Positions 26,843 through 35,117 of a stretch of DNA of 64,000 nt are shown in pieces. Both the position numbers and the translations under genes were made by a program. How positions within the stretch are numbered: position 1 is the first letter of the stretch; each line of letters starts with the position of its first letter. The notes under the pieces are model-generated. The model did not search any database, was not told the DNA's origin, and was given only the letters and a program-made list of their open reading frames with translations. The DNA comes from Burkholderia sp. S171 (GTDB taxonomy: Bacteria > Pseudomonadota > Gammaproteobacteria > Burkholderiales > Burkholderiaceae): the NCBI RefSeq assembly GCF_009766085.1, contig NZ_LMUF01000032.1:30525-94524 (forward strand). Direction: 5' to 3'.

Positions 26843-27589
26843 TCAGGATACCTGACGGGTCGGCCGGAACAGGATCTCGTTCACGTCCATGTCGTCCGGC
26901 TGGTCGATGGCGAAGGCCACGGCCCGAGCAAAGGAGTCGGCCGGGATGGCGTTGGCCTCATAGAAGTCTTGCATGTGACGCGCTGTGTCCGGTTCGTTGA
27001 TGCTGCCCGGCAGTTCGCTGTCCACGGCACCTGGCGACACGATCGTCGTACGAATGTTCCAGGGCTTGACCTCCTGCCTCAAGCCTTCCGACAAGGCTCG
27101 CACTGCATGCTTGGTTGCGGAATAAACGGCCCCGTTCAGCATGACCTTGTGGCCGGCCACTGACGACACGTTGACGATATGCCCTGACATCTGACGCTGC
27201 ATGTGGGGCAGGGCCGCCGCAATGCCGTACAGCACGCCCTTTACGTTCACGTCGATCATGCGGTCCCAGTCGTCGACCTTCAGCCGCGCGAGCGGTGCAA
27301 GCGGCATGATTCCCGCGTTGTTCACCAGCACGTCGATACGCCCGAACGTTTGCACAGCGGTGTCAACGAGGCGCTTCACATCGTCGAGCACGGTGACGTC
27401 GGCGGCGACGGCAAGCGCCCGCTGCTCCGTGCGGTTCAGCTCGTCGGCCAGTTGCTGCAAGCGCTCGATGCGCCGCGCGCCGAGCACGACGCTCGCACCG
27501 TGCGCGCTCAAGAGGCGCGCGGCCGCAAGGCCCAAGCCGCTGCTGGCGCCGGTAATGACGATGACCTTGCCTTCGATCCTGTCGCTCAT
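26843..27589 (-). CDS. Classical SDR-family oxidoreductase
   Basis: 248 residues. NAD(P) loop [13 protein letters not shown] near residue 14, NNAG at ~90, Ser in VNVSSVAG and the catalytic YSATKHA (Tyr-x-x-x-Lys) near 155, then [12 protein letters not shown]. All catalytic residues of a classical short-chain dehydrogenase are present. Arginines after the second strand (GARRIERL) favour NADP. Substrate not predictable. It is divergent from the LysR gene at 27719 across 129 bases, which likely regulates it. The 213 bases on its left hold only a small tandem duplication (GCCGACAGAACC, near 26750). Confidence 0.92.
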   Translation of the reverse strand: MSDRIEGKVIVITGASSGLGLAAARLLSAHGASVVLGARRIERLQQLADELNRTEQRALAVAADVTVLDDVKRLVDTAVQTFGRIDVLVNNAGIMPLAPLARLKVDDWDRMIDVNVKGVLYGIAAALPHMQRQMSGHIVNVSSVAGHKVMLNGAVYSATKHAVRALSEGLRQEVKPWNIRTTIVSPGAVDSELPGSINEPDTARHMQDFYEANAIPADSFARAVAFAIDQPDDMDVNEILFRPTRQVS

Positions 27590-27718
27590 GAAGCTCTCCT
27601 GTGGGTGATGAAGAACCCGACTTTAGACCGCGTTGTGTCAAGCCACTAGTAGGCTGGCCCTTGCTCTAATCGCAAGTACAGGTTGATACTGGCGACTCAT
27701 CATTTCAAGGAGCACCGC

Positions 27719-28690
27719 GTGCCTATCAGCGAACTTCGCGCAATCGAGATCTTCACGAAGGCCATGGAACTTGGCAGCATCCGGCGCGCAGCGGCGTCCC
27801 AGGGCGTAAGTCCGCAGGCCGCGAGCCAGGCGCTCGCCGCGCTTGAAGCGCGGCTCGGCGTACGCCTGTTGCATCGAACGACAAAAAGCATCGCGCTCAC
27901 TTCCGAAGGACAGCAGTTTCTGGAGGCCGCCCAGCCGGCGCTGGCAGCACTGGAGCGCGCAGTCGATAGCGTTCGCACGGCCAAGGACGATATTGCCGGG
28001 CCGCTGCGTATCGCCGCTCCGAAGTACTCGTTCCTGCCGCTGCTCTGGCCTCTGGTCGACGAGTTTTGCCGCCGCCATCCTGAGGTCCAGCCGGACGTGA
28101 AACTCGATGACCGCATTGGCAACTGGGTGCAGGATCGCGTCGACGTCGGCTTTCGCATTGGGTCTGCGCCCGAAGAAGGCCTCGTTGCTCGTCGTCTCTT
28201 TGCCATGCAATTGATCGTCTGCGCGGCGCCGGCCTACATCGCGGCACACGGCGCACCGGCTTCGATCGAACAGTTGAACTCGCATCGCTGCAGCGTGTTC
28301 CGGCATCCCGGCACCGGTCGCATCCTGCCCTGGCTTCTCAAGGTCGATGGCGAAGTGATTTCCCGCGACCTGCCTCCTGCGTTGTCGACGAACGATGCCC
28401 AGCTCGAGACCGAGGCAGTGCTGTCGGGTCATGTAATCGGCTTGTTGTCGGGCTTGTCCGCGGCCCCTCTTATTCGTTCGGGGCGGCTCGTGCCGCTGCT
28501 CGCGGACCACGCCACCGACCATATGAGCGTGCACATTTACTACGGAAGCCGCGCGGCGCAACCGTCGCGGGTGCGAGCCTTTATTGATCTGACCATTGAG
28601 CGGCTGGCGGGGTCTTCGGACTATGTGCTGGACGCGCGGGAACTTGCCATGGCGGAAGCGAAGGGTCGCAGGAAGACGCGCCGGCGATGA
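27719..28690 (+). CDS. LysR-family transcriptional regulator
   Basis: 323 residues from GTG 27719, chosen because AAGGAG lies 6 bases upstream and the helix-turn-helix begins at once (ISELRAIEIFTKAMELGSIRRAAASQGVS split over residues 3-31). An upstream TTG frame has no site. The effector domain covers ~90-300. The C-terminus is unusually basic (AKGRRKTRRR). The ribosome site and divergence from the SDR gene suggest it regulates that gene and itself. Confidence 0.9.
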   Translation: MPISELRAIEIFTKAMELGSIRRAAASQGVSPQAASQALAALEARLGVRLLHRTTKSIALTSEGQQFLEAAQPALAALERAVDSVRTAKDDIAGPLRIAAPKYSFLPLLWPLVDEFCRRHPEVQPDVKLDDRIGNWVQDRVDVGFRIGSAPEEGLVARRLFAMQLIVCAAPAYIAAHGAPASIEQLNSHRCSVFRHPGTGRILPWLLKVDGEVISRDLPPALSTNDAQLETEAVLSGHVIGLLSGLSAAPLIRSGRLVPLLADHATDHMSVHIYYGSRAAQPSRVRAFIDLTIERLAGSSDYVLDARELAMAEAKGRRKTRRR

Positions 28691-28802
28691 AACGATGGTC
28701 GATCAAGTGTCACGGCGAGATGCGTGCCGGCGTGATAGCTTGAGCAGGCACCGTGTGCCCTTCGTCTCGGACCGCGATCGGGCCAGAACCATCACGTCCC
28801 TG

Positions 28803-28858
28803 AAGTCGGAGGTCTCTCCTCCCGTGACCTGCCGCAAGATTTCCCGGTCGGCGCGACC
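28803..28858 (-). repeat. Degenerate dispersed repeat, copy A (short fragment)
   Basis: On the minus strand this stretch encodes DREILRQVTGGETSDF, clearly related to DLEILRQVKGGETVRS in copy B and LEILLQLKGIETVRLL in copy C. Only the central ~55 bases survive. It lies in the 366-base gap between the LysR gene and the NTF2-like gene; the rest of that gap holds nothing recognisable. Confidence 0.6.
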
Positions 28859-29056
28859 GCGCACGGCGAAACACCCGGTCTGACCGCTCAGGTGACCGAG
28901 ATGCAGACGGGAGCGCGGGGCGGGTTCGCCAATATCGAGGTCACAGGCAACAACCTGCTGTACCGGTCGACGGCAACCGGTGGCATGTCCGAAGACCCTT
29001 GTTCAACGTATTCGTCGACTCTACGAATCGTTTCGTGTGATATCGGTCTCGATGGG

Positions 29057-29464
29057 TCAGCGCCCGGGGTTCGCGTCCATTTCGGAGGCCCGCGCCAGTG
29101 CAAGCGTGTCGATGTACTCCCGGATGTTCGTCACTTTGCCATTTCGAACGGTAATGGCAAAGACCCAATTGTCCTCGAACGTTCTATTCGTGGCTTTGAC
29201 TCTGCCCGTGGCGAAGCCGACGACCAGGACCCGATCGCCCTGCGCTACGAATTCGGGGGGCTCCGGGTATGACGTTTCCATCGTTTCGGAAGCCTTCTGA
29301 AGCAAATCCGCCAATCCCGCGTGTCTGCGGTGCGTGCCGGCCAGCGGCCACTCGCCCGGAATGATCCACTCAATGTCTTCGGCCGAAATCGCCAGCAGAC
29401 CTTGCTTATCGCCGCGACCCATTGCTGCAAAAAAATCCTTCACAATCTGGACTTGCGTGCTCAT
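29057..29464 (-). CDS. NTF2/SnoaL-like ketosteroid-isomerase-fold protein
   Basis: 135 residues with the SnoaL pattern: VQIVKDFFAAMGRGDKQGLLAI, then DIEWIIPGEWPLAGTHR near 30-45, EFVAQGDRVLVVGFATG in the middle and NWVFAITVRNGKVTNIREYIDTLAL at the end. No signal peptide, so cytoplasmic. These domains act as isomerases, hydrolases or ligand binders; no substrate is implied. The start ATG overlaps the TGA that closes the copy B repeat frame (ATGA), which may be coincidence or a trace of a former operon. Confidence 0.85.
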   Translation of the reverse strand: MSTQVQIVKDFFAAMGRGDKQGLLAISAEDIEWIIPGEWPLAGTHRRHAGLADLLQKASETMETSYPEPPEFVAQGDRVLVVGFATGRVKATNRTFEDNWVFAITVRNGKVTNIREYIDTLALARASEMDANPGR

Positions 29465-29722
29465 CGAAATCTCTCCATTTCTGTTGCATCGGATCGTGTC
29501 TGACCTAGCCGGATACGATCGAAATAAACCCGCGACTGGAGCAAGGAAGGGAACGATCGCACCTGACTTCGAACGGTCTCTCCTCCCTTCACCTGTCGCA
29601 GGATTTCCAGGTCGAACTGCGGCGTGTAGGTCTCACGCTCCGACAAACAAATCCACTGGAATGGGTTGATGAAAACGACGTGAGAGGCGTGTTGCTCCCG
29701 GTGGTCGCGTGCAGGACCGGCA
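29465..29722 (-). repeat. Degenerate dispersed repeat, copy B
   Basis: The minus strand is open from about 29722 to 29461 and contains HVVFINPFQWICLSERETY followed by TPQFDLEILRQVKGGETVRS. Copy C encodes the parallel HVVLIDPLKWSCLS and TYTLRLGLEILLQLKG. The region from SERETY onward resembles the start of IS3-type OrfA transposase proteins, but the match is short. It separates the NTF2-like gene from the F420-type gene at 29820. Confidence 0.55.
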
Positions 29723-29819
29723 AGCGCAACACCTTCCTGATCTGGAAGGAGTCAAGCATACCTAAACGAGTGCATTCCGGATGATCTGAGCACAGCTTAC
29801 TGACGGCGTCGCCCTCGCT

Positions 29820-30419
29820 TCAGTCGAACTTGACCAAGTCCTTAAAGATCAGTTGACCCCAGCTATTTCCGCGCGCCTGCACGAGCAGTCCACCTTCCGA
29901 AAGCCCGCCAAGTTTGATCGGCGAAAAACCGAGATTTTCCGCAAGTGCGCCAATCTCCGTTGCGGCGCTGTCATCGTCGCTCGCCAGGAACACGACTCTC
30001 CTGCCACCCTGTACGGCCGGATCCTGGGCAAGGAGGGCAGCGCCCAAATGGTTGAAGCCCCTAACCAGTCTTGCACCCGTGAAGGCCTGCGCGACGACCC
30101 TGGAAGAAGGCTGTCCTCCCAGTTCCTCAGGGGACACGCCGTAGGCATTGGTCACATCGATAATGGTCTTTCCCTGCCAAGTGGATAGCGCCTTCGCGAC
30201 ATCCGGGTGCGACTCGAAGCGGACCGCCAAAAAAATGATGTCCGCCTTGACCGCTTCCGCCAGTTTTTGGGGAATGACCTCGGGTCCGATCGCGGCCGCG
30301 GCGGATGCAAAGCTTTCCGGGTCGCGCGTGGTTGCAACGGATATTTCGATGCCTTTGCGGGCAAACGCCTTGGCCAGGGCTTGGCCAATCTTGCCGAAGC
30401 CGATAATTGCGTAGCTCAT
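29820..30419 (-). CDS. NADP-binding F420-reductase-like oxidoreductase (NPDP/TrkA-N Rossmann type)
   Basis: 199 residues from the ATG at 30419 (MSYAIIGFGKIGQALAKAF), with AAAGGA upstream. Rossmann loop GFGKIG, second strand ending ATTRDPES, FLAVRFESHPDVAKAL and IIDVTNAYGVSPEEL match the NADPH-dependent F420 reductase/NADP oxidoreductase family. A betaproteobacterium normally lacks F420, so the real acceptor is unknown. It is a distant relative of the two F420-type genes at 32005 and 33729. Repeat copies B and C flank it together with the SDR and HxlR genes. Confidence 0.85.
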   Translation of the reverse strand: MSYAIIGFGKIGQALAKAFARKGIEISVATTRDPESFASAAAAIGPEVIPQKLAEAVKADIIFLAVRFESHPDVAKALSTWQGKTIIDVTNAYGVSPEELGGQPSSRVVAQAFTGARLVRGFNHLGAALLAQDPAVQGGRRVVFLASDDDSAATEIGALAENLGFSPIKLGGLSEGGLLVQARGNSWGQLIFKDLVKFD

Positions 30420-30491
30420 ATATTTCCTTTGGATTATCACACCCTACGGACTCCGAATAATTGAAGGGAGCGTGCGGCGGGGCGTAGCGCG

Positions 30492-31226
30492 TCAGAGTTG
30501 CGCGAGGCCGCCATCGACGGCGACTTCGCTGGCGGTCATGAAGCTGCTATCCGACGACGCGAGAAAGGCGGCGACCGCTCCGATCTCCGACGGATCGGCC
30601 ATGCGCTGGAGCGGAGTCATCGCGGCATAGATCTTCTGGCCCTCCTCGCCGAGCGCTTCCTTCGCGAGTTCGGTCGCGGTCGCCCCGGGCGACAGAACGT
30701 TGACGCGGATGCCAGTGCCCTTCAGGTCCTCCGCCCAAGTCCGCGCGAGGTTGCGCACTGCCGCCTTGCTCGCGCTGTAGGCGCTCATTCCCGGGGCGCC
30801 CGTGGTGCCGGCGCTCGATCCGGTCAGGATGATCGAACCGCCTTCGCTCATCAGCGGCAGCGCCTTCTGGACCGTGAAGATCGTACCTTTCACATTGGTG
30901 TCGAAGTGTTCGTCAATGTGCTCGGCGGTGATCTTGCCGAGCGCAGCCTGGCTTCCCGCCCCGGCATTGGCGAAGACGATATCGAGGGTTCCACGCTCGG
31001 CCTTTACCGCCGCGTAGAGCCGGTCGAGGTCGCCCTCATCCGAGACAGAGCCCTTCACCGCGCGGGCATTGGGGCCGAGCTGGGCCACAGCTGCATCGAG
31101 CGATTCCTGGCGGCGGCCGAAGATGAAGACGAAGGCACCCTCTTCGATGAAGCGCTTTGCCGCGGCGCGGCCGATGCCGGTAGCGCCACCGGTGATCACA
31201 GCGGTCTTTCCATTCAGTCTGGTCAT
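30492..31226 (-). CDS. SDR-family oxidoreductase beside HxlR regulator
   Basis: 244 residues from the ATG at 31226 (MTRLNGKTAVITGGATGIG), 9 bases after AGGAAGG; the frame stays open to 32015 but the extension is junk that reads through repeat copy C. Catalytic residues: NAG in FANAGAG, Ser in LTGSSAGT, and YSASKAA. The second-strand GRRQES suggests NADP. C-terminus SEVAVDGGLAQL is typical. It is divergent from the HxlR gene at 31338, with paired direct repeats between them, so it is probably that regulator's main target. Substrate unknown. Confidence 0.92.
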   Translation of the reverse strand: MTRLNGKTAVITGGATGIGRAAAKRFIEEGAFVFIFGRRQESLDAAVAQLGPNARAVKGSVSDEGDLDRLYAAVKAERGTLDIVFANAGAGSQAALGKITAEHIDEHFDTNVKGTIFTVQKALPLMSEGGSIILTGSSAGTTGAPGMSAYSASKAAVRNLARTWAEDLKGTGIRVNVLSPGATATELAKEALGEEGQKIYAAMTPLQRMADPSEIGAVAAFLASSDSSFMTASEVAVDGGLAQL

Positions 31227-31277
31227 GTCGTGCATCCTTCCTTGGAGTTCTACGGAAGCAGGGAACTGCTTGCTTGA

Positions 31278-31330
31278 GACAAGTATGCAGTTCTGATAAC
31301 CTAAGGACAAGTATGCACCTTTTGGTAACC
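31278..31330. promoter_or_regulatory. Direct-repeat operator between SDR and HxlR genes
   Basis: The 12-mer GACAAGTATGCA occurs at 31278-31289 and 31306-31317, 28 bases apart, and each copy is followed by a GRTAACC end (GATAACC at 31295-31301, GGTAACC at 31324-31330). This pair fills the gap between the divergent starts at 31226 and 31338 and fits an autoregulatory HxlR site. Confidence 0.65.
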
Positions 31331-31337
31331 ATGAAAA

Positions 31338-31715
31338 ATGACTGACGACTGTTCTCGAAATCAAAACTGCGGTGGCCGCTTCTCCTACGGGCTCGCCGCC
31401 ACGCTTAGCATCATCTCGGGCAAGTGGAAGCCGCTGATCCTGTACTTCCTGCTCGACGGCCCGAAGCGCTACGGCGAGCTCAAGCGCAACGTCCATGGTG
31501 TCAGCGCCAAGGTGCTGATCCAGCAGTTGAAGGAACTGGAGGCCGATCACGTGTTGGCGCGCACCGACTACAAGGAGGTGCCACCGCGCGTGGATTACGC
31601 GCTTACCCCGCTTGGCCGGAGTCTGGCCGACAAGATTGTTCCGCTGTGCACCTGGGGAACCGAGAACATGGCAGAAATGGTGAGCATGCTCGTCGAGCGC
31701 GACAGTTTGCTTTAG
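31338..31715 (+). CDS. HxlR-family winged-helix regulator
   Basis: 125 residues. HxlR domain at ~15-110: LSIISGKWKPLILYFLL, KRYGELKRNVHGVSAKVLIQQLKELEADHV (two adjoining blocks) and YALTPLGRSL. Two cysteines, Cys5 and Cys11, precede the domain; in YodB/HypR-type members an N-terminal cysteine senses quinones or oxidants. The divergent SDR gene and the repeat operator between them indicate a local redox switch. Repeat copy C follows the gene. Confidence 0.92.
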   Translation: MTDDCSRNQNCGGRFSYGLAATLSIISGKWKPLILYFLLDGPKRYGELKRNVHGVSAKVLIQQLKELEADHVLARTDYKEVPPRVDYALTPLGRSLADKIVPLCTWGTENMAEMVSMLVERDSLL

Positions 31716-31788
31716 CAGAATGCTGAGGGAGCGCTGAGTCGGACGACCTCCTGCATCCGTGGGAGGGCGGCAGATCGAATTCTTCCGA

Positions 31789-31986
31789 TCAGAAGTCGGA
31801 CGGTCTCTATTCCCTTGAGCTGCAGCAGGATTTCCAGGCCGAGCCGCAGCGTGTAGGTCCCACGCTTTTCGGCCCGGTTTCATAGGACCGAAAAGCCGCC
31901 GCCGACAGACAACTCCATTTGAGTGGGTCGATGAGAACGACGTGAAAAACGCGTTGTTCCCAGTGCGGTCGTGGACCTGCCAGTGA
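31789..31986 (-). repeat. Degenerate dispersed repeat, copy C
   Basis: About 200 bases matching copy B over most of its length, for instance GTCGATGAGAACGACGTG here and GTTGATGAAAACGACGTG at 29666. Relative to B it carries an extra ~33 bases holding a perfect inverted repeat, GCTTTTCGG at 31864-31872 and CCGAAAAGC at 31888-31896. Frames are broken by stops. It lies between the HxlR gene and the F420-type gene at 32005. Confidence 0.6.
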
Positions 31987-32004
31987 GCACGTGGTGTCGG
32001 TGAT

Positions 32005-32625
32005 TCAGCCGACATCGACGTTCAAGGCGATGTCGAAGGTGCCTGCGCCGTTTTTGGCTAGGCCGATGAGCATCAGGCCGAGCGACTCGAGCGTCGAGGC
32101 CATGTGCAGGCCGCCGACATCGAACGGACGCAGCCCGAGACTCTCGATGAAGGTCGAGACGAGCGCCTTGGCCTTCGGATCGTCAGCGGCGATGAACGCG
32201 TCGAGGCGTCCATTCCGAGCGAGTACGGGGCCGAAGAGGGTGTTGAACGCCTTCACGACATGCGCGCCGGCGGGGGCGGCCCTGGCGATCTCCTGCGCAC
32301 CAGAACTGCCGTGGGGTGTGACGAGCCCCGTGAGGTCGGGGGAGACCGGGTTGGTGATGTCGATGATCACTTTGCCGTCGAGCGCGTGCCCGAACTCGGC
32401 CAACACCGCCGCCGCATTGGTGTAAGGCACGGCGAGGATGACGATGTCGCCCGTCGGCGCGGCGCCGTACGTCCCTGTGGTTGCTCCGGCTGCAAGCTTG
32501 TCGGCCAGCGCCTGCGCCTTGGTGGGATCGCGGCTGACCACTTCGACGGTGTGTCCAGCCTTGGCGATGCGGCCGCCGATCGCTGCGGCCATGCCGCCTG
32601 TGCCGATGATGCTGATAGTGCTCAT
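32005..32625 (-). CDS. NADP-binding F420-reductase-like oxidoreductase, paralog 1
   Basis: 206 residues beginning MSTISIIGTGGMAAAIGGR, the NADP loop at the N-terminus. Other blocks: VEVVSRDPTKAQAL, IVILAVPYTNAAAVLAEF, VIIDITNPVSPD and HVVKAFNTLFGPVL. This is the NADPH-dependent F420 reductase-like Rossmann family; the acceptor is unknown in a host that probably lacks F420. Its first 17 codons are identical at DNA level with those of paralog 2 at 33729, although the rest has diverged. It shares direction with the epimerase gene upstream. Confidence 0.85.
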   Translation of the reverse strand: MSTISIIGTGGMAAAIGGRIAKAGHTVEVVSRDPTKAQALADKLAAGATTGTYGAAPTGDIVILAVPYTNAAAVLAEFGHALDGKVIIDITNPVSPDLTGLVTPHGSSGAQEIARAAPAGAHVVKAFNTLFGPVLARNGRLDAFIAADDPKAKALVSTFIESLGLRPFDVGGLHMASTLESLGLMLIGLAKNGAGTFDIALNVDVG

Positions 32626-32737
32626 GCGCAGTCTCCTGGTGAGTTAAGTAGTGCTCATATTTTCCAAACGGGGCATCCCGCTCAATGTTCCGTGTGTGCC
32701 GAGCCCGTTGCAACTTGGCTTCCTGCCTCAGGTCAAC

Positions 32738-33676
32738 TCAGAGGGCAGGGAAGTAATGGCCGTTGTCGAGGTCCTCGATCAGGCCGGGCTGAGAAGGCTC
32801 CCAGCCGAGCGTCTGGCGGGTGATGAGGTTGGACGCCGGGAGGTCCAGTGTGACCAAATTCGCAAGGAATCCAAAGTATCCAGGCAGCATCAGTACGTCC
32901 ATGGGAATGCTCACAGCCGGCAGGCCCAGACGGCTGCCAATGGCCTCCGCGATCTCGCGGAACCGGATGCCCTCGCCCTCAATCCCGTGCCAACTTTTGC
33001 CAGCCGGACCCTTCTCCAGCGCCAGGCGGAACAAGGAGGCGAGGTCGCGGCTGTGCACGGCCGGCCACAGGTTCGCGCCGTCTCCGGGGTAGCCGATAAC
33101 GCCCTTCTCCTTCGCGAGCCCGATCAGCAGCGGGAGGAAGCCGGCATCGGTCGTGCTGTGCGCGATGGGCGGGATCCGTACGACCGAAGAGCGCACGCCC
33201 CGCTCCGCGAGGCCGACTACGGTGAGCTCCACGACGTTGCGAACCCGCAGGGTGCCCTTGTACGCATTGCCGCCGGGAAGGGCCGGGTCCTCCTCGGTGG
33301 CTGGCCGGCCCAGGTTTTCCCACCCGGGCGAGCCAATGCTCGCCGACACGACCAGCGGCTTTCCGGTTCCGGCCAGTGCCTCGCCATACGCAAGCATGAC
33401 CTGGAGCTCCGCAGCGGTCACGGCGTCAAGGCCGCCGGAGGGCAGCAGGTCTTGCCTGTGCGCGACGTGGATGACGCCGTCGAACTCCGCTGCTGCTTCC
33501 TTGAGCCCATCGAGGTCGGAGATATCCCCGCGACGCACCTTGGCGCCGAGCGCGGACACCGTCGCCGCGGACTTGTCCGATCTGGCTAGGCCAGTTACCT
33601 CATGGCCGGCGGCGATGAGATCGGGGATGATGTACGAACCGATATGGCCGGTGCCGCCAGTGACGAAAACATTCAT
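32738..33676 (-). CDS. NAD-dependent epimerase/dehydratase-type extended SDR
   Basis: 312 residues. NAD(P) loop FVTGGTGHIGSYI at the N-terminus, GLARSDKSA after the second strand (NADP-like), RRGDISDLDGLK in the third. The Ser-Tyr-Lys position is AYKGTLRVRN, a Tyr-x-x-x-Leu form in which the usual Lys is not where expected, so it may be an atypical SDR. Relatives are often annotated as 3-beta-HSD-like or dTDP-rhamnose reductase-like. Lies between the two F420-type paralogs, about 50 to 110 bases from each, all on the minus strand. Confidence 0.85.
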   Translation of the reverse strand: MNVFVTGGTGHIGSYIIPDLIAAGHEVTGLARSDKSAATVSALGAKVRRGDISDLDGLKEAAAEFDGVIHVAHRQDLLPSGGLDAVTAAELQVMLAYGEALAGTGKPLVVSASIGSPGWENLGRPATEEDPALPGGNAYKGTLRVRNVVELTVVGLAERGVRSSVVRIPPIAHSTTDAGFLPLLIGLAKEKGVIGYPGDGANLWPAVHSRDLASLFRLALEKGPAGKSWHGIEGEGIRFREIAEAIGSRLGLPAVSIPMDVLMLPGYFGFLANLVTLDLPASNLITRQTLGWEPSQPGLIEDLDNGHYFPAL

Positions 33677-33728
33677 GTTAGTGATCCTTATTAGTGATGT
33701 GATCCGAGAGGGGGTTCTATCGGTTCAC

Positions 33729-34364
33729 TCAGCCGAGAAAACTGACGCCGATTGAGAAGTTGCTGTGCTTGACGGAGTGGATGAGGAGGCCCAGCGACAG
33801 CAGGCAGGCGTGCTCCAGCGTCCTTGCCATGGGCAGCGGACCGGCATCCATCGGGCGCAGTCCGAGGCTCTCGATGAACGCCGAGACGCGTGCCTTCGCC
33901 TGCGCGTCGTCCCCGGCGATGAACACGTCCAATGATTGTCCCTCGGCGGGACCGGCAGCCAGGACGTGGGAGAACTGGGCGTTGAACGCCTTGACGACTT
34001 TCGCATCGGCAGGGGCAACCTTGGCGATCTCCTGCGCGCCGAAACTGTCGCCAGCGGTCACGAAGCTCGTGTGATCGGAGGCGACGGGATTGGTGATGTC
34101 GACAAGAACCTTGCCTGCCAGCGCTTCGCCGTACTGCTTCACCACGTTAAGAACGGCGGAGTAGGGAACCGCCAGGATGACCATGTCCCCGGACGGGGCG
34201 GTGCCGAACGTCCCTGCCGTCGCGCCGGCTCCGACCTTCTCGGCCAGCGCCCGCGCCTTGGCGGCGTCGCGACTCATCAGCTCTACGGTGTGTCCGGCTT
34301 TGGCGGCAAGGCCGCCTATCGCTGCGGCCATGCCGCCTGTGCCGATGATGCTGATAGTGCTCAT
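33729..34364 (-). CDS. NADP-binding F420-reductase-like oxidoreductase, paralog 2
   Basis: 211 residues. Same start as paralog 1 (MSTISIIGTGGMAAAIGG) and the same block order: VELMSRDAAKARAL, MVILAVPYSAVLNVVKQY, VLVDITNPVASD and KVVKAFNAQFSHVL. It is divergent from the HxlR gene at 34489, with a double dyad between them, so it is likely the lead gene of an HxlR-controlled operon running through the epimerase and paralog 1. Acceptor unknown. Confidence 0.86.
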   Translation of the reverse strand: MSTISIIGTGGMAAAIGGLAAKAGHTVELMSRDAAKARALAEKVGAGATAGTFGTAPSGDMVILAVPYSAVLNVVKQYGEALAGKVLVDITNPVASDHTSFVTAGDSFGAQEIAKVAPADAKVVKAFNAQFSHVLAAGPAEGQSLDVFIAGDDAQAKARVSAFIESLGLRPMDAGPLPMARTLEHACLLSLGLLIHSVKHSNFSIGVSFLG

Positions 34365-34421
34365 GCAGTCTCCTGGCGAGTTGGGTGTTGCTCGTGACCA
34401 CTAGCAACCATCCTATTCACA

Positions 34422-34471
34422 TTACTTGCAAAAAACAAGTAAACAACGAAATTTACTTGCGATATACAAGT
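34422..34471. promoter_or_regulatory. Double ACTTG-N7-CAAGT operator
   Basis: Dyad 1 is TTACTTG-N7-CAAGTAA (34422-34442); dyad 2 is ACTTG-N7-CAAGT (34455-34471). Equivalent positions are 31 bases apart, three helical turns, so two dimers would bind on the same DNA face. It lies between the divergent starts at 34364 and 34489 in AT-rich DNA and probably binds the adjacent HxlR protein. Confidence 0.7.
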
Positions 34472-34488
34472 GATGTTAATATCTAGCC

Positions 34489-34941
34489 ATGAAGACGATA
34501 TCGAAAGAAGACATTCGGTCCCATTGCGCAGTGAACTACGGCGTGGAGATGTTCGGCGACCGCTGGTCGCTCTTGATCATTCGCGACATCGTTTTTGTCG
34601 GCAAGAAGACTTATGGCGAGTTCCTGAAATCGGAAGAGAGAATCGCGACCAATGTGCTTGCTTCCCGCCTTGCCTTTCTTGAGGCGCAAGGAATCCTCTC
34701 AAGGGCGCCCAGCCCCGACGACGGGCGCAAGGACTTCTACACGCTGACCGAGAAGGGCCTGGATCTCATTCCTGTCGTGCTTAACATAGTCCTTTGGAGT
34801 GCGAAGCACGATTCGAAGTCGTACGTGCGACGCCTTAAGGAATTCGTTGCTCGATTAAGTCAAAGCCCCATGCAGGTGAGCGAAGAGGTGAAGGCGCTGG
34901 TCCGCAATGGCGGATGTATGTTTCCAGAGAGCAAGGAATAG
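34489..34941 (+). CDS. HxlR-family winged-helix regulator
   Basis: 150 residues. HxlR core at ~15-105: VEMFGDRWSLLIIRDIVF, KTYGEFLKSEERIATNVLAS, RLAFLEAQGIL and FYTLTEKGLDLIPV. Single cysteine near the N-terminus (SHCAVNYG, Cys13), the position used for thiol sensing in YodB-type members, plus one near the C-terminus (GGCMF). The long helical C-terminus is typical of larger HxlR proteins. Divergent from F420-type paralog 2. Confidence 0.92.
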   Translation: MKTISKEDIRSHCAVNYGVEMFGDRWSLLIIRDIVFVGKKTYGEFLKSEERIATNVLASRLAFLEAQGILSRAPSPDDGRKDFYTLTEKGLDLIPVVLNIVLWSAKHDSKSYVRRLKEFVARLSQSPMQVSEEVKALVRNGGCMFPESKE

Positions 34942-35117
34942 GCAAGACGGAAAGCGCGCCCTGTCACGTCGCAAGAACGATATGCACACACCACCGGCTA
35001 AGAGGTGCAGCGAATAGAGGGGCCGATGGCCGAAACGATCCTGGAAGCCGTACGCGCGATTGACGAGATGCGACACGGTCGTCACCTTGCCACCAGTTAA
35101 GTCTCAGTACAGCCTCT

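Noticed and set aside
30492..32015. 507-codon version of the SDR gene
   Set aside because: The first ~260 codons run through the HxlR gene's opposite strand and repeat copy C; the SDR fold starts at MTRLNGKTAVITGG with a proper ribosome site.
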